Below, in pieces: positions 1-10,792 of a stretch of 64,000 nt of DNA. The notes under the pieces were generated by a model. It had not been told where the DNA came from, did not search any database, and saw only the letters and a list, made by a program, of their open reading frames with translations. The stretch comes from Bufo bufo (Eukaryota > Chordata > Amphibia > Anura > Bufonidae). Numbering within the stretch: the first letter of the stretch is position 1; every line of letters begins with the position of its first letter. The stretch covers positions 191,342,559-191,406,558 of the forward strand of contig NC_053391.1 in assembly GCF_905171765.1 (NCBI RefSeq), written 5' to 3'. The translations under genes and the position numbers were made by a program.

Positions 1-1044
1 ACTGGAAAAAAAATATTAAAATGGAAAATCTGCCAAAAAAGTGAAATTTTGAAATTGTATCTCTATTTTCCATTAAATCTTGTGCAACACCTAAAGGGTT
101 AACGACGTATGTAAAATCAGTTTTTAATACCTTGAGGGGTGTAGTTTCTTAGATGGGGTCACTTTTAGGGAGTTTCTCCTCTAGGGGTGCATCAGGGGGC
201 TTCAAATGGGACATGGTGTAAATAAACCAGTCCATAAAAATCAGCCTTCCAAAAACCAAACGGCGCACCTTTCACTCTACGCCCCGCTGTGTGGCCGTAC
301 AGTAGTTTACGGCTTGGGTGTTTCTGTAAATGGCAGAGTCAGAGCAATAAAGATACAGTCTTGTTTGGCTGTTAACCCTTGGTTTGTTAGTGGAAAAAAT
401 GGGTTAAAATGAAAAATTAGACAAAAAAATGAAATTCTCAAATTTCCTCCCTATTTGCCAATAACTCTTGTGCAACACCTAAAGGGTTAACAACGTATGC
501 AAAATCAGTTTTGAATACCTTGAGGGGTGTAGTTTCTTAGATGGGGTCATTTTTGGGTGGTTTCTATAATGTAAGCCTCGCAAAGTGACTTGAGAGCTGA
601 ACTGGTCCCTAGAAATTGAGTTTTTGTAAATTTCGGAAAAATTTCAAGATTTGCTTCTAAACTTCTAAGCCTTATAACATCCCCAAAAAATAAAATATCA
701 TTCCCAAAACAATTCAAACATGAAGTAGACATATGGGGAATGTAAAGTCATCACAATTTTTGGGGGTATTACTATGTATTACAGAAGTAGAGAAACTGAA
801 ACTTTGAAATTTGCAAATTTTTTTCAAATTTTTGTTAAATTAGGTATTTTTTGGTGCAAAAAAAAATTTTTTTTGGACTCCATTTTACCAGTGTCATGAA
901 GTACAATATGTGACGAAAAAACAATCTCAGAACGGCCTGGATAAGTCAAACCGTTTTAAAGTTATCAGCACTTAAAGGGACTCTGGTCAGATTTTCAAAA
1001 AATGGCCTGGTCCTAAGGTGTAAAAAGGCTGTGTCCTTAAGGGG
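1..1044. repeat. TTAA-ended interspersed repeat with internal direct duplication
   Basis: The block at about 1-180 recurs at about 390-560, offset near 388 bp; both contain the same phrase on either side of an AAAGGGTTAA core. The right end reads CCTTAAGGGGTTAA and abuts the 30-bp minisatellite at a TTAA. TTAA is the target of piggyBac-type transposons, so this is probably the right part of a non-autonomous element. The left end is outside the window. No coding capacity is apparent. Confidence 0.5.
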
Positions 1045-1046
1045 TT

Positions 1047-1228
1047 AAAGGGGCGGCAACAGTTCTAGTCACTCTTAAAGGGGCGGTCACTATTCAAGTC
1101 ACTCTTAAAGGGGCGGCCACAGTTCTAGTCACTATTAAAGGGGCGGTCACTATTCAAGTAACTCTTAAAGGGGCGGCCACAGTTCTTGTCACTCTTAAAG
1201 GGGCGGGCACAGTTCTTGCCACTCTTAA
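1047..1228. repeat. 30-bp minisatellite, left part
   Basis: About six monomers of 30 bp, each beginning AAAGGGGCGG and ending CACTCTT. Two types alternate, one with CCACAGTTCT and one with TCACTATTCA, giving a 60-bp higher-order period. The array is cut at the TTAA at 1225-1228 and resumes at 4850. Confidence 0.85.
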
Positions 1229-1654
1229 CCACCTCAGCCCCTATGGCTTAAACACCCTGAAAGACCAGGCCACTTTTTACACTTCTGACCTACACTACTT
1301 TCACCGTTTATTGCTCGGTCATGCAACTTACCACCCAAATGAATTTTACCTCCTTTTCTTATCACTAATAGAGCTTTCATTTGGTGGTATTTCATTGCTG
1401 CTGACATTTTTACTTTTTTTGTTATTAATCGAAATTTAACGATTTTTTTGCAAAAAAATGACATTTTTCACTTTCAGTTGTAAAATTTAGCAAAAAAAAA
1501 CGAGATCCATATATAAATTTTGCTCTAAATTTATTGTTCTACATGTCTTTGATAAAAAAAAATGTTTGGGTAAAAAAAAAATGGTTTGGGTAAAAGTTAT
1601 AGCGTTTACAAACTATGGTACAAAAATGTGAATTTCCGCTTTTTGAAGCAGCTC

Positions 1655-3610
1655 TGACTTTCTGAGCACCTGTCATGTTTCCTGAGGTTCTACAATGGCC
1701 AGACAGTACAAACACCCCACAAATGACCCCATTTCGGAAAGTAGATACCCACCCTAAGATATTCGCTGATGGGCATAGTGAGTTCATAGAACTTTTTATT
1801 TTTTGTCACAAGTTAGCGGAAAATGATGATTTTTATTTTTTTACAAAGTCTCATATTCCACTAACTTGTGACAAAAAATAAAAACTTTCATGAACTCACT
1901 ATGCCCATCAGCGAATACCTTGGGATGTCTTCTTTCCAAAATGGGGTCACTTGTGGGGTAGTTATACTGCCCTGGCATTCTAGGGGCCCAAATGTGTGGT
2001 AAGGAGTTTGAAATCAAATTCTGTAAAAAATGCCCTGTGAAATCCGAAAGGTGCTCTTTGGAATGTGGGCCCCTTTGCCCACCTAGGCTGCAAAAAAGTG
2101 TCACACATGTGGTATCTCCGTACTCAGGAGAAGTTGGGGAATGTGTTTTGGGGTGTCATTTTACATATACTCATGCTGGGTGAGAGAAATATCTTGGCAA
2201 AAGACAACTTTGTATAAAAAAATGGGAAAAGTTGTCTTTTGCCAAGATATTTCTCTCACCCAGCATGGGTATATGTAAAATGACACCCCAAAACACATTC
2301 CCCAACTTCTCCTGAGTACATGTGTGACACTTTTTTGCAGCCTAGGTGGGCAAAGGGGCCCATATTCCAAAGAGCACCTTTCGGATTTCACTGGTCATTT
2401 TTTACACATTTTGATTTCAAACTTCTTACCACACATTTGGGCCCCTAGAATGCCAGGGCAGTATAACTACCCCACAAGTGACCCCATTTTGGAAAGAAGA
2501 CACCCCCAGGTATTTTGTGATGGGCATAGTGAGTTCATGGAAGTTTTTATTTTTTGTCACAAGTTAGTGGAATATGAGACTTTGTAAGGAAAAAAAAATA
2601 AAAAATCATTTTCCGCTAACTTGTGACAAAAAATATAAAATTCTAGGAACTCGCCGTGCCCCTCACGGAATACCTTGGGGTGTCTTCTTTCCAAAATGGG
2701 GTCACTTGTGGGGTAGTTATACTGCCCTGGCATTTTCCAGGGGCCCTAATGTGTGGTAAGTAGGTAAATGACCTGTGAAATCCGAAAGGTGCTCTTTGGA
2801 ATGTGGGCCCCTTTGCCCACCTAGGCTGCAAAAAAGTGTCACACATGTGGTATCGCCGTATTCAGGAGAAGTTGGGCAATGTGTTTTGGGGTGTCTTTTT
2901 ACATATACTCATGCTGGGTGAGAGAAATATCTCGGCAAAAGACAACTTTTCCCATTTTTTTATACAAAGTTGGCATTTGACCAAGATATTTTTCTCACCC
3001 AGCATGGGTATATGTAAAATGACACCCCAAAACACAGTGCCCAACTTCTCCTGAGTACGGCGATACCAGATGTGTGACACTTTTTTGCAGCCTAGATGCG
3101 CAAAGGGGCCCACATTCCTTTTATGAGGGCATTTTTAGACATTTGGATCCCAGACTTCTTCTCACGCTTTGGGGCCCCTAAAATGCCAGGGCAGTATAAA
3201 TACCCCACATGTGACCCCATTTTGGAAAGAAGACACCCCAAGGTATTCAATGAGGGGCATGGCGAGTTCATAGAATTTTTTTTTTTTTGGCACAAGTTAG
3301 CGGAAATTGATTTTTTTTTTTTCTCACAAAGTCTCCCATTCCGCTAACTGGGGACAAAAATTCCAATCTTTCATGGACTCAATATGCCCCTCACGGAATA
3401 CCTTGGGGTGTCTTCTTTCCGAAATGGGGTCACATGTGGGGTATTTATACTGCCCTGGCATTCTAGGGGCCCTAAAGCGTGAGAAGAAGTCTGGAATATA
3501 AATCTCTAAAAAATTTTACGCATTTGGATTCCGTGAGGGGTATGGTGAGTTCATGTGAGATTTTATTTTTTGACACAAGTTAGTGGAATATGAGACTTTG
3601 TAAGAAAAAA
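1655..3610. repeat. Alternating inverted-repeat array
   Basis: A unit of about 350-370 bp occurs in alternating orientation: reverse 1660-1832 (partial), forward 1850-2210, reverse 2226-2590, forward 2605-2955, reverse 2960-3312, forward 3335-3605 (partial). Shared phrases include GTGGGGTAGTTATACTGCCC and CTGCAAAAAAGTGTCACAC. Each junction is a near-palindrome with a short spacer. Small ORFs here are shadows of the repeat. Confidence 0.85.
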
Positions 3611-3639
3611 AAAAAATTTCCGCTAACTTGGGCCAAAAA

Positions 3640-4480
3640 AAATGTCTGAATGGAGCCTTACAGGGGGGTGATCAATGACAGGGGGGTGATCAATGACAGG
3701 GGGGTGATCAGGGAGTCTATATGGGGTGATCACCCCCTGTCATTGATCACCCCCCTATAAGGCTCCATTCAGATGTCCGTATGTGTTTTGCGGATCCGAT
3801 CCATGTATCCGTGGATCCGTAAAAATCATACGGACATCTGAATGCAGCCTGACAGGGGGGGTGATCAATGACAGGGGGGGTGATCAATGACAGGGGGATG
3901 ATCAGGGAGTCTATATGGGGTGATCACCCCCCCTGGAAGGCTCCAGGGAGACGCCTGTATGTGTTTTGCGGATCCGATCCATCTATCAGTGGATCCGTAA
4001 AAATCATGCGGACGTCTGAATGGAGCTTTACAGGGGGGTAATCAATGACAGGGTGGTAATCAATGACAGGGGGGTGATCAGGGAGTCTATATGGGGTGAT
4101 CACCACAGTCATTGATCACGCCCCTGTAAGGCTCCATTCAGACGTCCGTATGCGTTTTGCGGATCCGATCCATCTATCAGTGGATCCGTAAAAAATCATG
4201 CGGACGTCTGAATTGAGCTTTACAGGGGGGTAATCAATGACAGGGGGGTGATCAGGGAGTCTATGTGGGGTGATCACCACAGTCATTGATCACGCCCCTG
4301 TAAGGCTCCATTCAGACGTCCGAATGCATTTTGCGGATCCGATCCATCTATCAGTGGATCCGTAAAAATCATGCGGACGTCTGAATAGAGCTTTACAGGG
4401 GGGTATTTAATGACAGGGGGGTAATCAATGACAGGGGGGTGATCAGGGAGTCTATATGGGGTGATCAGGGGTGATCAAGG
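3640..4480. repeat. MITE-like unit in tandem (period about 185-200 bp)
   Basis: Four units and a partial fifth. Each has inverted ends of the type GGCTCCATTCAGACGTCCG and CGGACGTCTGAATGGAGC around a core with GCGGATCCGATCCAT. Units are separated by runs of CAGGGGGGTGATCAATGA. Each unit looks like a short inverted-repeat transposon plus its flank, multiplied in tandem. Confidence 0.75.
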
Positions 4481-4554
4481 GTGAATAAGGGGTTAATAAG
4501 TGACAGGGGGGGGTGTAGTGTAGTAGTGCTTGGTGCAACATATTACTGAGCTAC

Positions 4555-4849
4555 CTGTGTCCTCTGGTGGTCGATCCAAACAAAGGGGACCACCAGAGGA
4601 CCAGGTATATTAGACGCTGTTATCAAAACAGCGTCTAATATACCTGTTAGGGGTTAAAAAAATCACATCTCCAGCCTGCCAGCGAACGATCGCCGCTGGC
4701 AGGCTGGAGATCCACTCGCTTACCTTCCGCGCCTGTGTGCGCGCATTCACAGGAAATCTCGCGTCTCGCGAGATGACGCGTATATGCATGACTGTGCGCA
4801 GCGCTGCCACCTCCGGAACGCGAATCTGCGTTAGGCGGTCCGGAGGTGG
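4555..4849. repeat. Right end of the TTAA composite, with short perfect palindromes
   Basis: Two inverted repeats are visible. GTCCTCTGGTGG pairs with CCACCAGAGGAC (about 4558-4602). A 20-bp arm starting AGGTATATTAGACGCTGTT pairs across 4598-4646. Downstream, CTCCAGCCTGCCAGCG pairs with CGCTGGCAGGCTGGAG (about 4669-4710). The last 40 bp repeat CGGAGGTGG and end in the terminal inverted repeat. No ORF is supported. Confidence 0.65.
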
Positions 4850-4853
4850 TTAA

Positions 4854-4930
4854 AGGGACGGTCACTATTCAAGTCACTCTTAAGGGGGCGGCCACAGTTC
4901 TTGTCACTCTTAATGGGGCGGTCACTGTGG
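4854..4930. repeat. 30-bp minisatellite, right part
   Basis: The same alternating monomers as at 1047-1228 continue here for about two and a half copies after the TTAA composite, showing that one array was split. Confidence 0.8.
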
Positions 4931-5128
4931 AGTTTAGTTTTATATTTGCCTTGAATATAATTTTTTTTATTTTTTTTACTTTCATATAGTTCCATAGGGA
5001 ACTACATAAATATCTACTCTTTTACCGTTTCGATATTACATTATATTTTTGCTTGTTGACATGACTATAATTACTAATAATTGTATTTTACAACTTTGGG
5101 ATTACATCCTTTCATTGTTATCTTGCAG

Positions 5129-5321
5129 ACTATGTTGGAGAAGGGATATGACGATATAAAATGCCGTTTAGAGAAGCAAACCATAGTGCGGAGAGAGGCA
5201 CGCCAGCTGTGGCAGCAGCATGGAAATGTGTATTCCAAAGATGCAATATTAAAAAAATAGTCGGACCTTAAACGACACAAAATGGATCTGGTCAAAAAGG
5301 TCTGAGACAAAAATTGTCCAG
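5129..5321 (+). pseudogene. Myb/SANT-like gene remnant, exon 1 of those visible
   Basis: A splice acceptor (TCTTGCAG, ending 5128) and donor (CAG at 5319-5321, then GTACGA) bound a 193-nt exon. Its frame reads a basic helical segment with REARQLWQQHGNVYSKDA followed by SDLKRHKMDLVKKV. This resembles the end of a Myb/SANT-like DNA-binding domain of the kind in vertebrate MYPOP-like and Harbinger accessory proteins. Two stops interrupt it: TAG at 5258-5260, where Trp is expected before SDLKR, and TGA at 5303-5305, where Arg is expected. Both are single transitions. The exon ends one base into a codon, which fits exon 2. An upstream exon with the start codon is not seen. The gene is probably dead or an assembly-edited copy. 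The family assignment is tentative. Confidence 0.6.
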
Positions 5322-6086
5322 GTACGATGCTTACATTAATTTTCTATCACCCACCTATTGTTATTTATGTGTTCAGTTATGCAAATAAGTATTTCTATCC
5401 CTTTACAACTGATTATTTACTTCAGTGGTGTCGAACCGATGGAACGGGTGCTAGAGGCGGCACTCTCTTTGGGCCGCATACCCTTGAAAATGTCTAAGGC
5501 GTACTAATCGGCTTTACACATTCCCTACCATACAGCTTCGCAGGCACACTATTAACAGCACAGTCAGCATATTGAATGTAGGCAGGCTGTTACAGCAAAA
5601 TGATAATTGTGACTATACTGGTATTCTGGTACAATGGTAACGTTGGAAATTTGCAATAAATAATTTAGTTGGCTTTCTCTTCTGCCTAAAAGTTCTCCAG
5701 CACGAATTTGCTAAATGTTGGGACACGTAGCTTATTATCCCTTTAAAATATATACATACACTCACAGCGAGATACAGATATATGATGTAAACCCTTATCC
5801 AATGTCAAAACAGGTGACTTGGTCCACCTCATTGGAATAACCCTGCAACAGTACCTTGCGAACCAATACACCCCGCTACCTCATCCTAGCTATTAACGTA
5901 CTCAACTGTAAACCATCTGAAAGACTTCATTCATAGTTTCATCTAACACTAAATCATGTGAAATCAAACATAGGGGTAATCATTATCCCATCCAGATCCC
6001 ACCATAGATTAATTTGTGTACCGTTAGCTTTTTTTTTTTGCTTTGCTTTTTTTTCTTGGTATTTTTTAAAAATTTGTTCATTACAG
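5322..6086 (+). other. Intron 1 of the Myb-like remnant; nothing else seen
   Basis: AT-rich sequence between a good donor at 5322 and an acceptor (TTCATTACAG) ending at 6086. A long T-run lies near 6030. No second gene, RNA or mobile element was recognised here. Confidence 0.45.
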
Positions 6087-6284
6087 GGGTGCCTCTTCCT
6101 AAAGTTAGAGTGAAGCGCTCGAATAAGAAGAAGGTGGTGGAAGAGGAGATGAGTGAGGATGAGCAGGAAGAGGAGCAGCCAGGACCATCAGGGCATCAGG
6201 CCCATAGCCCACCGGAGGCAGCTGATGTCCAGGAGGATGAGAAGGAGGAAGAAGACGAGCTGGTGACCACCCCCCGCCAGGAGG
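6087..6284 (+). CDS. Myb-like remnant, exon 2 (basic then acidic linker)
   Basis: This 198-nt exon is open throughout. It encodes a basic stretch (VPLPKVRVKRSNKKKVV) followed by a strongly acidic, Pro/Ser-containing linker rich in Glu and Asp. It enters with two bases completing a Gly codon from exon 1. It leaves with one G before GTAAAT at 6285, which joins CA of exon 3 to make Ala. The acidic linker between a DNA-binding domain and a C-terminal coiled coil is a common layout in Myb/SANT-like proteins. No stop occurs here, unlike exon 1. Confidence 0.6.
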
Positions 6285-7041
6285 GTAAATATATTCTGTT
6301 GATGTTTTAATAAAACAAAATGTCCCCACACACAAACAGGTGCCAGTTTAGTCTTCACCACAGGCAGATTTGATTCTAGAAAACATTTATAAACAAGTTC
6401 AAGTTCAACCTCTAATTGTTATTCAGACTTCAGATATTACATAACCTAAAGTCCCCCACTTTGCATTCACTCCAAGCAGTGTAACAAAAAGATTAGTATA
6501 TCACCACTCTTTAGGGTCTGTCAGAGACCATGCTCATTTCTCTGCAGGTTCAGTTTTCACATCTCCTGTCCACACTTGAAAAGAACAGCATTTTTAATCC
6601 TAACTTTATTTAAAAGGCTTGATGGAGTACGGGAGTGACCTGTGCCACTATATCTGTCTGGGCACTCAGTCCAAAAACCCGGACCCTAATTAATTCAACG
6701 TAAAGTTTTTTTACAGCTAGCTGATGTTACTGGTGTACTGATTTCCGTAAAGTATCAGAATGAGGCATACTGTTTAATATTGGATGTAACGAGCATACAA
6801 TATATAAAAATTTTCTTATACTAAAAAATAAAGTGCACAAAACAATATTAATATTTATCTAAAGAATGGTGTAAAAACTATGAAACTGTCAACAAAGAAC
6901 GTACAACACACAACAGTAATATAAAACATGAACACTATAAAGTAATTAATATACAATAAAAAATTAACTTAACTACTAAGTCCATAAACCGAAAGTCTAA
7001 AGAACTATTATTAATCCTAACTAAACCAATATATAATGGAT
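6285..7041 (+). other. Intron 2, left part; nothing recognised
   Basis: AT-rich non-coding sequence between the exon 2 donor and the CR1 insertion. No ORF, RNA gene or clear repeat end was found. Confidence 0.4.
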
Positions 7042-8785
7042 TAACATAGTAACATAGTATAAAAGGCCGGAAAAATACATTTGTCCATCCAGTTCGGCCT
7101 GTCATCCTGCAAGTTGATCCAGAGGAAGGCAAAAAAAAACCTGTGAGGTAGAAGCCAATTTTCCTCACTTTAGGGGAATAAAAAATTCCTTCCCGACTCC
7201 AATCAGGCAATCAGAATAACTCCCTGGATCAACGACCCCTCTCTAGTAGCTATAGCCTGTAATATTATTACGCTCCAGAAATACATCCAGGCCCCTCTTG
7301 AATTCCTTTATTGTACTCACCATCACCACCTACTCAGGCAGAGAGTCCATAGTCTCACTGCTCTTACCGTAAAGAATCCTCTTCTATCTTTGTGTACAAA
7401 CCTTCTTTCCTCCAGACGTAGAGGATGTCCCCTCGTCACAGTCACAGTCCTGGGGATAAATAGATGATGGGAGTGATCTCTATACTGACCCCTGATATAT
7501 TTATACATATTAGTTAGAACTCCCCTCAGTCGTCTTTTTTCAAAAGTAAATAACCCTAATTTTGATAATCTTTCAGGGTACTGTAGTTGCCCCATTCAAG
7601 TTATTACTTTAGTTGCCCTCCTCTGGACCCTCTCCAGCTCTGCTATGTCTGCCTTGTTTACAGGAGCCCAGAACTGTACACAGTACTCCATGTGTGGTCT
7701 GACTAGTGATTTGTAAAGTGGTAGGACAATGTTCTTATCACGGGCATCTATGCCCCTTTTGATGCAACCCATTATCTTATTGGCCTTGGCAACAGCTGCC
7801 TGACACTGGTTTCTACAGCTTAACCAAAATTCCTTGGTCCTTTTCCATGTGAGTGTTACCCAGTGTTTTACCATTTAGTATGTACGGTTGACTTGCATTA
7901 TTCCTTCCCATGTGCATAACTTTACATTTGTCAGTGTTAAACCTCATCTGCCACTTATCTGCCCAAGCCTCCAATCTATCCAGATCCCTCTGTAGTAGTA
8001 TACTGTCCTCTTCAGTGTTAATTACTTAAACTTTACACAGTTTAGTGTCATCTGCGAAATTTGATATTTTACTTTGCAAGCCTTCTACAAGATCATTAAT
8101 AAATATATTGAAGAGAATAGGGCTCAATACTGACCCCTGAGGTACTCCACTAGTGACAGTGACCCAATCTGAGTGTGTACCGTTAATAACCACCCTCTGT
8201 TTTCTATCATTGAGCCAGTTACTTACCCACATACAGACGTTTTCTCCCAGTCTGAGCATTCTCATTTTATATACTAACCTTTTATGCGGTACAGTGTCAA
8301 ATGCTTTGGAGAAGTCCAGATACACGAAATCCATTGATTCACCGCTGTCAAGTCTAGAACTTACCTCCTCATAGAAACTGATTAAATTAGTTTGGCATGA
8401 CCGATCCCTCACGAAGCCATGCTGATATGACGTTATTTGCTTATTTCCCTTGAGATGCTCTAACATAGCATCTCTCAGAAAACCTTCAAACTGTTTACCC
8501 ACAACAGATGTTAAACTTACCGGCCTATAGTTTCCAGGCTCTGTTTTTGGACCCTTTTTAAATATTGTCACCACATTTGCCATGCGCCAATCCTGTGGGA
8601 CATTCCCTGTCAGTATAGAGTCCGCAAAAATCAGAAATAAGGGTCTGGCTATGACATTACTTAATTCCCTTAGGATACGGGGGTGTATGCCATCTGGTCC
8701 TGGCGATTAGTCTATTTTAATCTTTTTAAGTCTCTGATGTACTTCTTCCTGGGTCAGACAGGGCTTTATCTGCTTTATACACCAA
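7042..8785 (-). mobile_element. CR1-type LINE, 5'-truncated, reverse strand in intron 2
   Basis: On the minus strand this reads the C-terminal half of a CR1/L2-type ORF2, then a 3' tail with ACTATGTTACTATGTT repeats at 7042-7060. It matches the plus-strand copy at 33026-34726 along the shared length. The 5' end stops inside the reverse transcriptase, which is typical of incomplete target-primed reverse transcription. It lies entirely within the intron of the Myb-like remnant. Confidence 0.85.
7323..8780 (-). pseudogene. CR1 ORF2 reverse transcriptase, decayed
   Basis: The best open part is 8026-8583 on the minus strand. It has the block around [12 protein letters not shown], motif [17 protein letters not shown], the [20 protein letters not shown] block and motif C FADD. 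Upstream, [15 protein letters not shown] is readable after a stop. Downstream, 7596-7874 and 7323-7595 continue in shifted frames with the C-terminal helical region (SLVRPHMEYCVQFWAPV) and thumb/tail. The FADD catalytic aspartates remain, but frameshifts and stops make it inactive. In life it would reverse-transcribe its own RNA at a nicked chromosomal site. Confidence 0.8.
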
Positions 8786-8840
8786 ACAATGATTGTCTTT
8801 TAAAGTAGATTTAAAATGTATATTTCCTTTACTTTTACAG

Positions 8841-8998
8841 CAATAAACAACTTATTAAAAGAGATTAAAAAAGTGCAGCGGGAGCAGTGCGACCGGATGA
8901 AAAGGGTGAGGGATGAGCTGACCCTAGCAGAGGAGGCCAAAAAAAAGGCACTGGATGGACTGCTCCAAAAGCTGGAAGAAATGAAAAAATTGCCTTAA
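8841..8998 (+). CDS. Myb-like remnant, last exon (coiled coil)
   Basis: An acceptor (TTTACTTTTACAG ending 8840) starts an exon whose first two bases complete the Ala codon begun in exon 2. It then encodes about 51 residues rich in Lys, Glu and Leu, ending EEMKKLP and TAA at 8996-8998. The heptad-like spacing suggests a dimerising coiled coil, which is usual at the C-terminus of Myb/SANT-like transposon accessory proteins. The 3' flank to 9225 is T-rich and AT-rich with several AATAAA-like signals and no other gene. Confidence 0.6.
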
Positions 8999-9226
8999 TT
9001 TTTTTTTCATTTGTTTTTTTGGGCTTCTGTTATTTATATTCTTAATATTTTTTTTTTATTTAAAGATTGTTTTATAAAACTTTATTGTTCTATAAAATTT
9101 ATTGTTTTGTTTTATTGTAACCAATGGGGTTACAGTACGGACAATTTAGTCTGGGCCAAATTTATTATACAAATATAAAAAAAAATATCAACAAAAAATA
9201 AATAATCAAAAGTAGTTACGCCTTTA

Positions 9227-9779
9227 ACCCCTTCACAGATTATCACGTAAATGTATGTCATTGCGTGACAGGGGATGTATTGAGCGGGCCTCTGCAGTGA
9301 GCCCGCTCCATACGCACTATCTGCCGGCTATATGATACAGCCAACATCCGGCTGCACTAACAGGAAGCGACGATCGCGCCGCCCCTGCCATTCAACCCCT
9401 CAGGTACCGCGATCAAGGCTCATTGCGGCACCTGTGACATGATGCGCCTCCATCTTCCTTCCAATCGGAGCCACTGCAGTGAAATTGCGGGGCTCCGATC
9501 GGTTGCCATGGCAGCATGGACGCTGCTGAAGCTATTCAGGCCTGCCATGGCTTTCTCCATACTGAGCTATGCACGAGGCATAGCGCAGAATGGAGTGTGT
9601 AAATCTCTATTATCGTGAATAGGAGACGGGATCAATTAGCCTATGGGGGCTAATTGCTGTAAAAAAAAAATTTAAATAAAGTTTAATAAACACCACTATA
9701 TTAAAAGTTTGAATCACCACCCTTTCCCAATTTTACATATAAAATTTTTTTTATAATCCAAAACATGGTAAATTAAGGT
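9227..9779. repeat. TTAA-ended interspersed repeat
   Basis: Begins TTAACCCCTTCACAG, a form of left end seen on other TTAA-type repeats in this window. It continues with GC-rich sequence containing short inverted repeats such as GGGGCTCCGATCGG, then becomes AT-rich. No ORF. The right end is not certain because a MITE follows directly. Confidence 0.45.
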
Positions 9780-10163
9780 GTCATTAAAAAATGCATCTTG
9801 TCCCGCAAAAAAAAAAAGCCAGACTTTATATTGAAAGTCAATGGGGAATGGATCCGTTTGAAAATTGAGTCGTATTGTGTCAAATTGAAACGGATCCGCC
9901 ACCATTGACTTCCATTGTAAGTCTGGACGGATCCGTTTGCCTCCAAACGGCCAGACGGACACCAAAACGCTGCAAGCTGCGTTCGGGTGTCCACCTGCTG
10001 AGCGGAGCGGAGGCTGAACGCCGCCAGACTGATGCATTCTGAGCGGATCCGCATCCACTCAGAATGCATTGGGGCTGGACGGATGCGTTCGGGGCCGCTT
10101 GTGAGAGCCTTCAAACGGAGCTCACAAGCGGAGCCCCGAACGCAAATGTGAAAGTAGCCTTAT
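9780..10163. mobile_element. Harbinger-like MITE, one end visible
   Basis: The right end reads GTGAAAGTAGCC followed by TTA. This matches the terminal repeat of the element at 20169-20385, which has a TTA target duplication. The interior shares GCGGATCC and GGAGCCCCGAACGC segments with that element. A matching left terminus was not found, so this copy may be truncated. Non-coding. Confidence 0.55.
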
Positions 10164-10372
10164 GGTCGAGTGTTGCTAATGCTAGATATTGTTCTGACAT
10201 AACAGTGAGAATAATTTCTTCTTCATCCTTTTGAAATCAAATTTTGCCCATTTTCGATCGCCGATCGATTCCACCCTGCTTCTTGCAATAATATACGTTA
10301 AAAAGTTGAAATCGCAATTCGATTATTATAACTTGAATTCATCGAATTGCGATTTCTACTTGGACCTTGGTT

Positions 10373-10792
10373 GAATTAGCGAATATGACGAATGTATTAG
10401 TCATACTCCACAAAACGAAGATAACGAAGTATTCTGCATCTTCATTTAGCTACCTATTCATCAACTTCGCTAATTCTAGCAATCATATAGGAAAGTTTAC
10501 TATAGACACAGCTAAGTTTAATTCGCTATGCGATTATATTACTTTGCTTTTTTTTATAAATAGAATAATTATCAGGTATTATAATTATTCTATTTATTTA
10601 AAAACAAAAAAAAAGCAGTCATATAATCGCATAGCGAATTAAACTTAGCTGTGTCTATAGTAAACCTTCCTATATGATTGCTAGAATTAGCGAAGTTGAT
10701 GAATAGGTAGCTAAAACGAAGATGCAGAATACTTCGTTATCTTCGTTTTGTGGAATATGACGAATACATTTGTCATATTCGCTAATTCTACC
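10373..10792. repeat. Large palindrome, arms about 200 bp
   Basis: The sequence from 10373 (AATTAGCGAATATGACGAAT) is repeated inverted up to about 10790, with the centre near 10575. Arms match over GCGATTAT, GCTGTGTCTATAGTAAAC and GATGCAGAATACTTCGTTAT, with only scattered mismatches and small indels. It is AT-rich and non-coding. It could be a fold-back element or two head-to-head copies of an AT-rich repeat. Confidence 0.85.

Larger units (their letters stand above)
1229..4849. mobile_element. TTAA-flanked composite element (piggyBac-like target)
   Basis: The segment is bounded by TTAA at 1225-1228 and 4850-4853. Its ends are inverted: CCACCTC on the left and GAGGTGG on the right. Removing it and one TTAA regenerates a normal 30-bp minisatellite monomer, so the boundaries are firm. 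TTAA duplication is characteristic of piggyBac-type transposition. No transposase is visible inside. The interior is made of alternating inverted units, a MITE-like tandem array and a GC-rich palindromic right end. It is probably non-autonomous, and family assignment is inferred from the target site only. Confidence 0.7.

Noticed and set aside
6105..6335. Minus-strand Pro/Ser-rich ORF
   Set aside because: Complement of the acidic exon 2, which has matching splice sites and phase on the plus strand.
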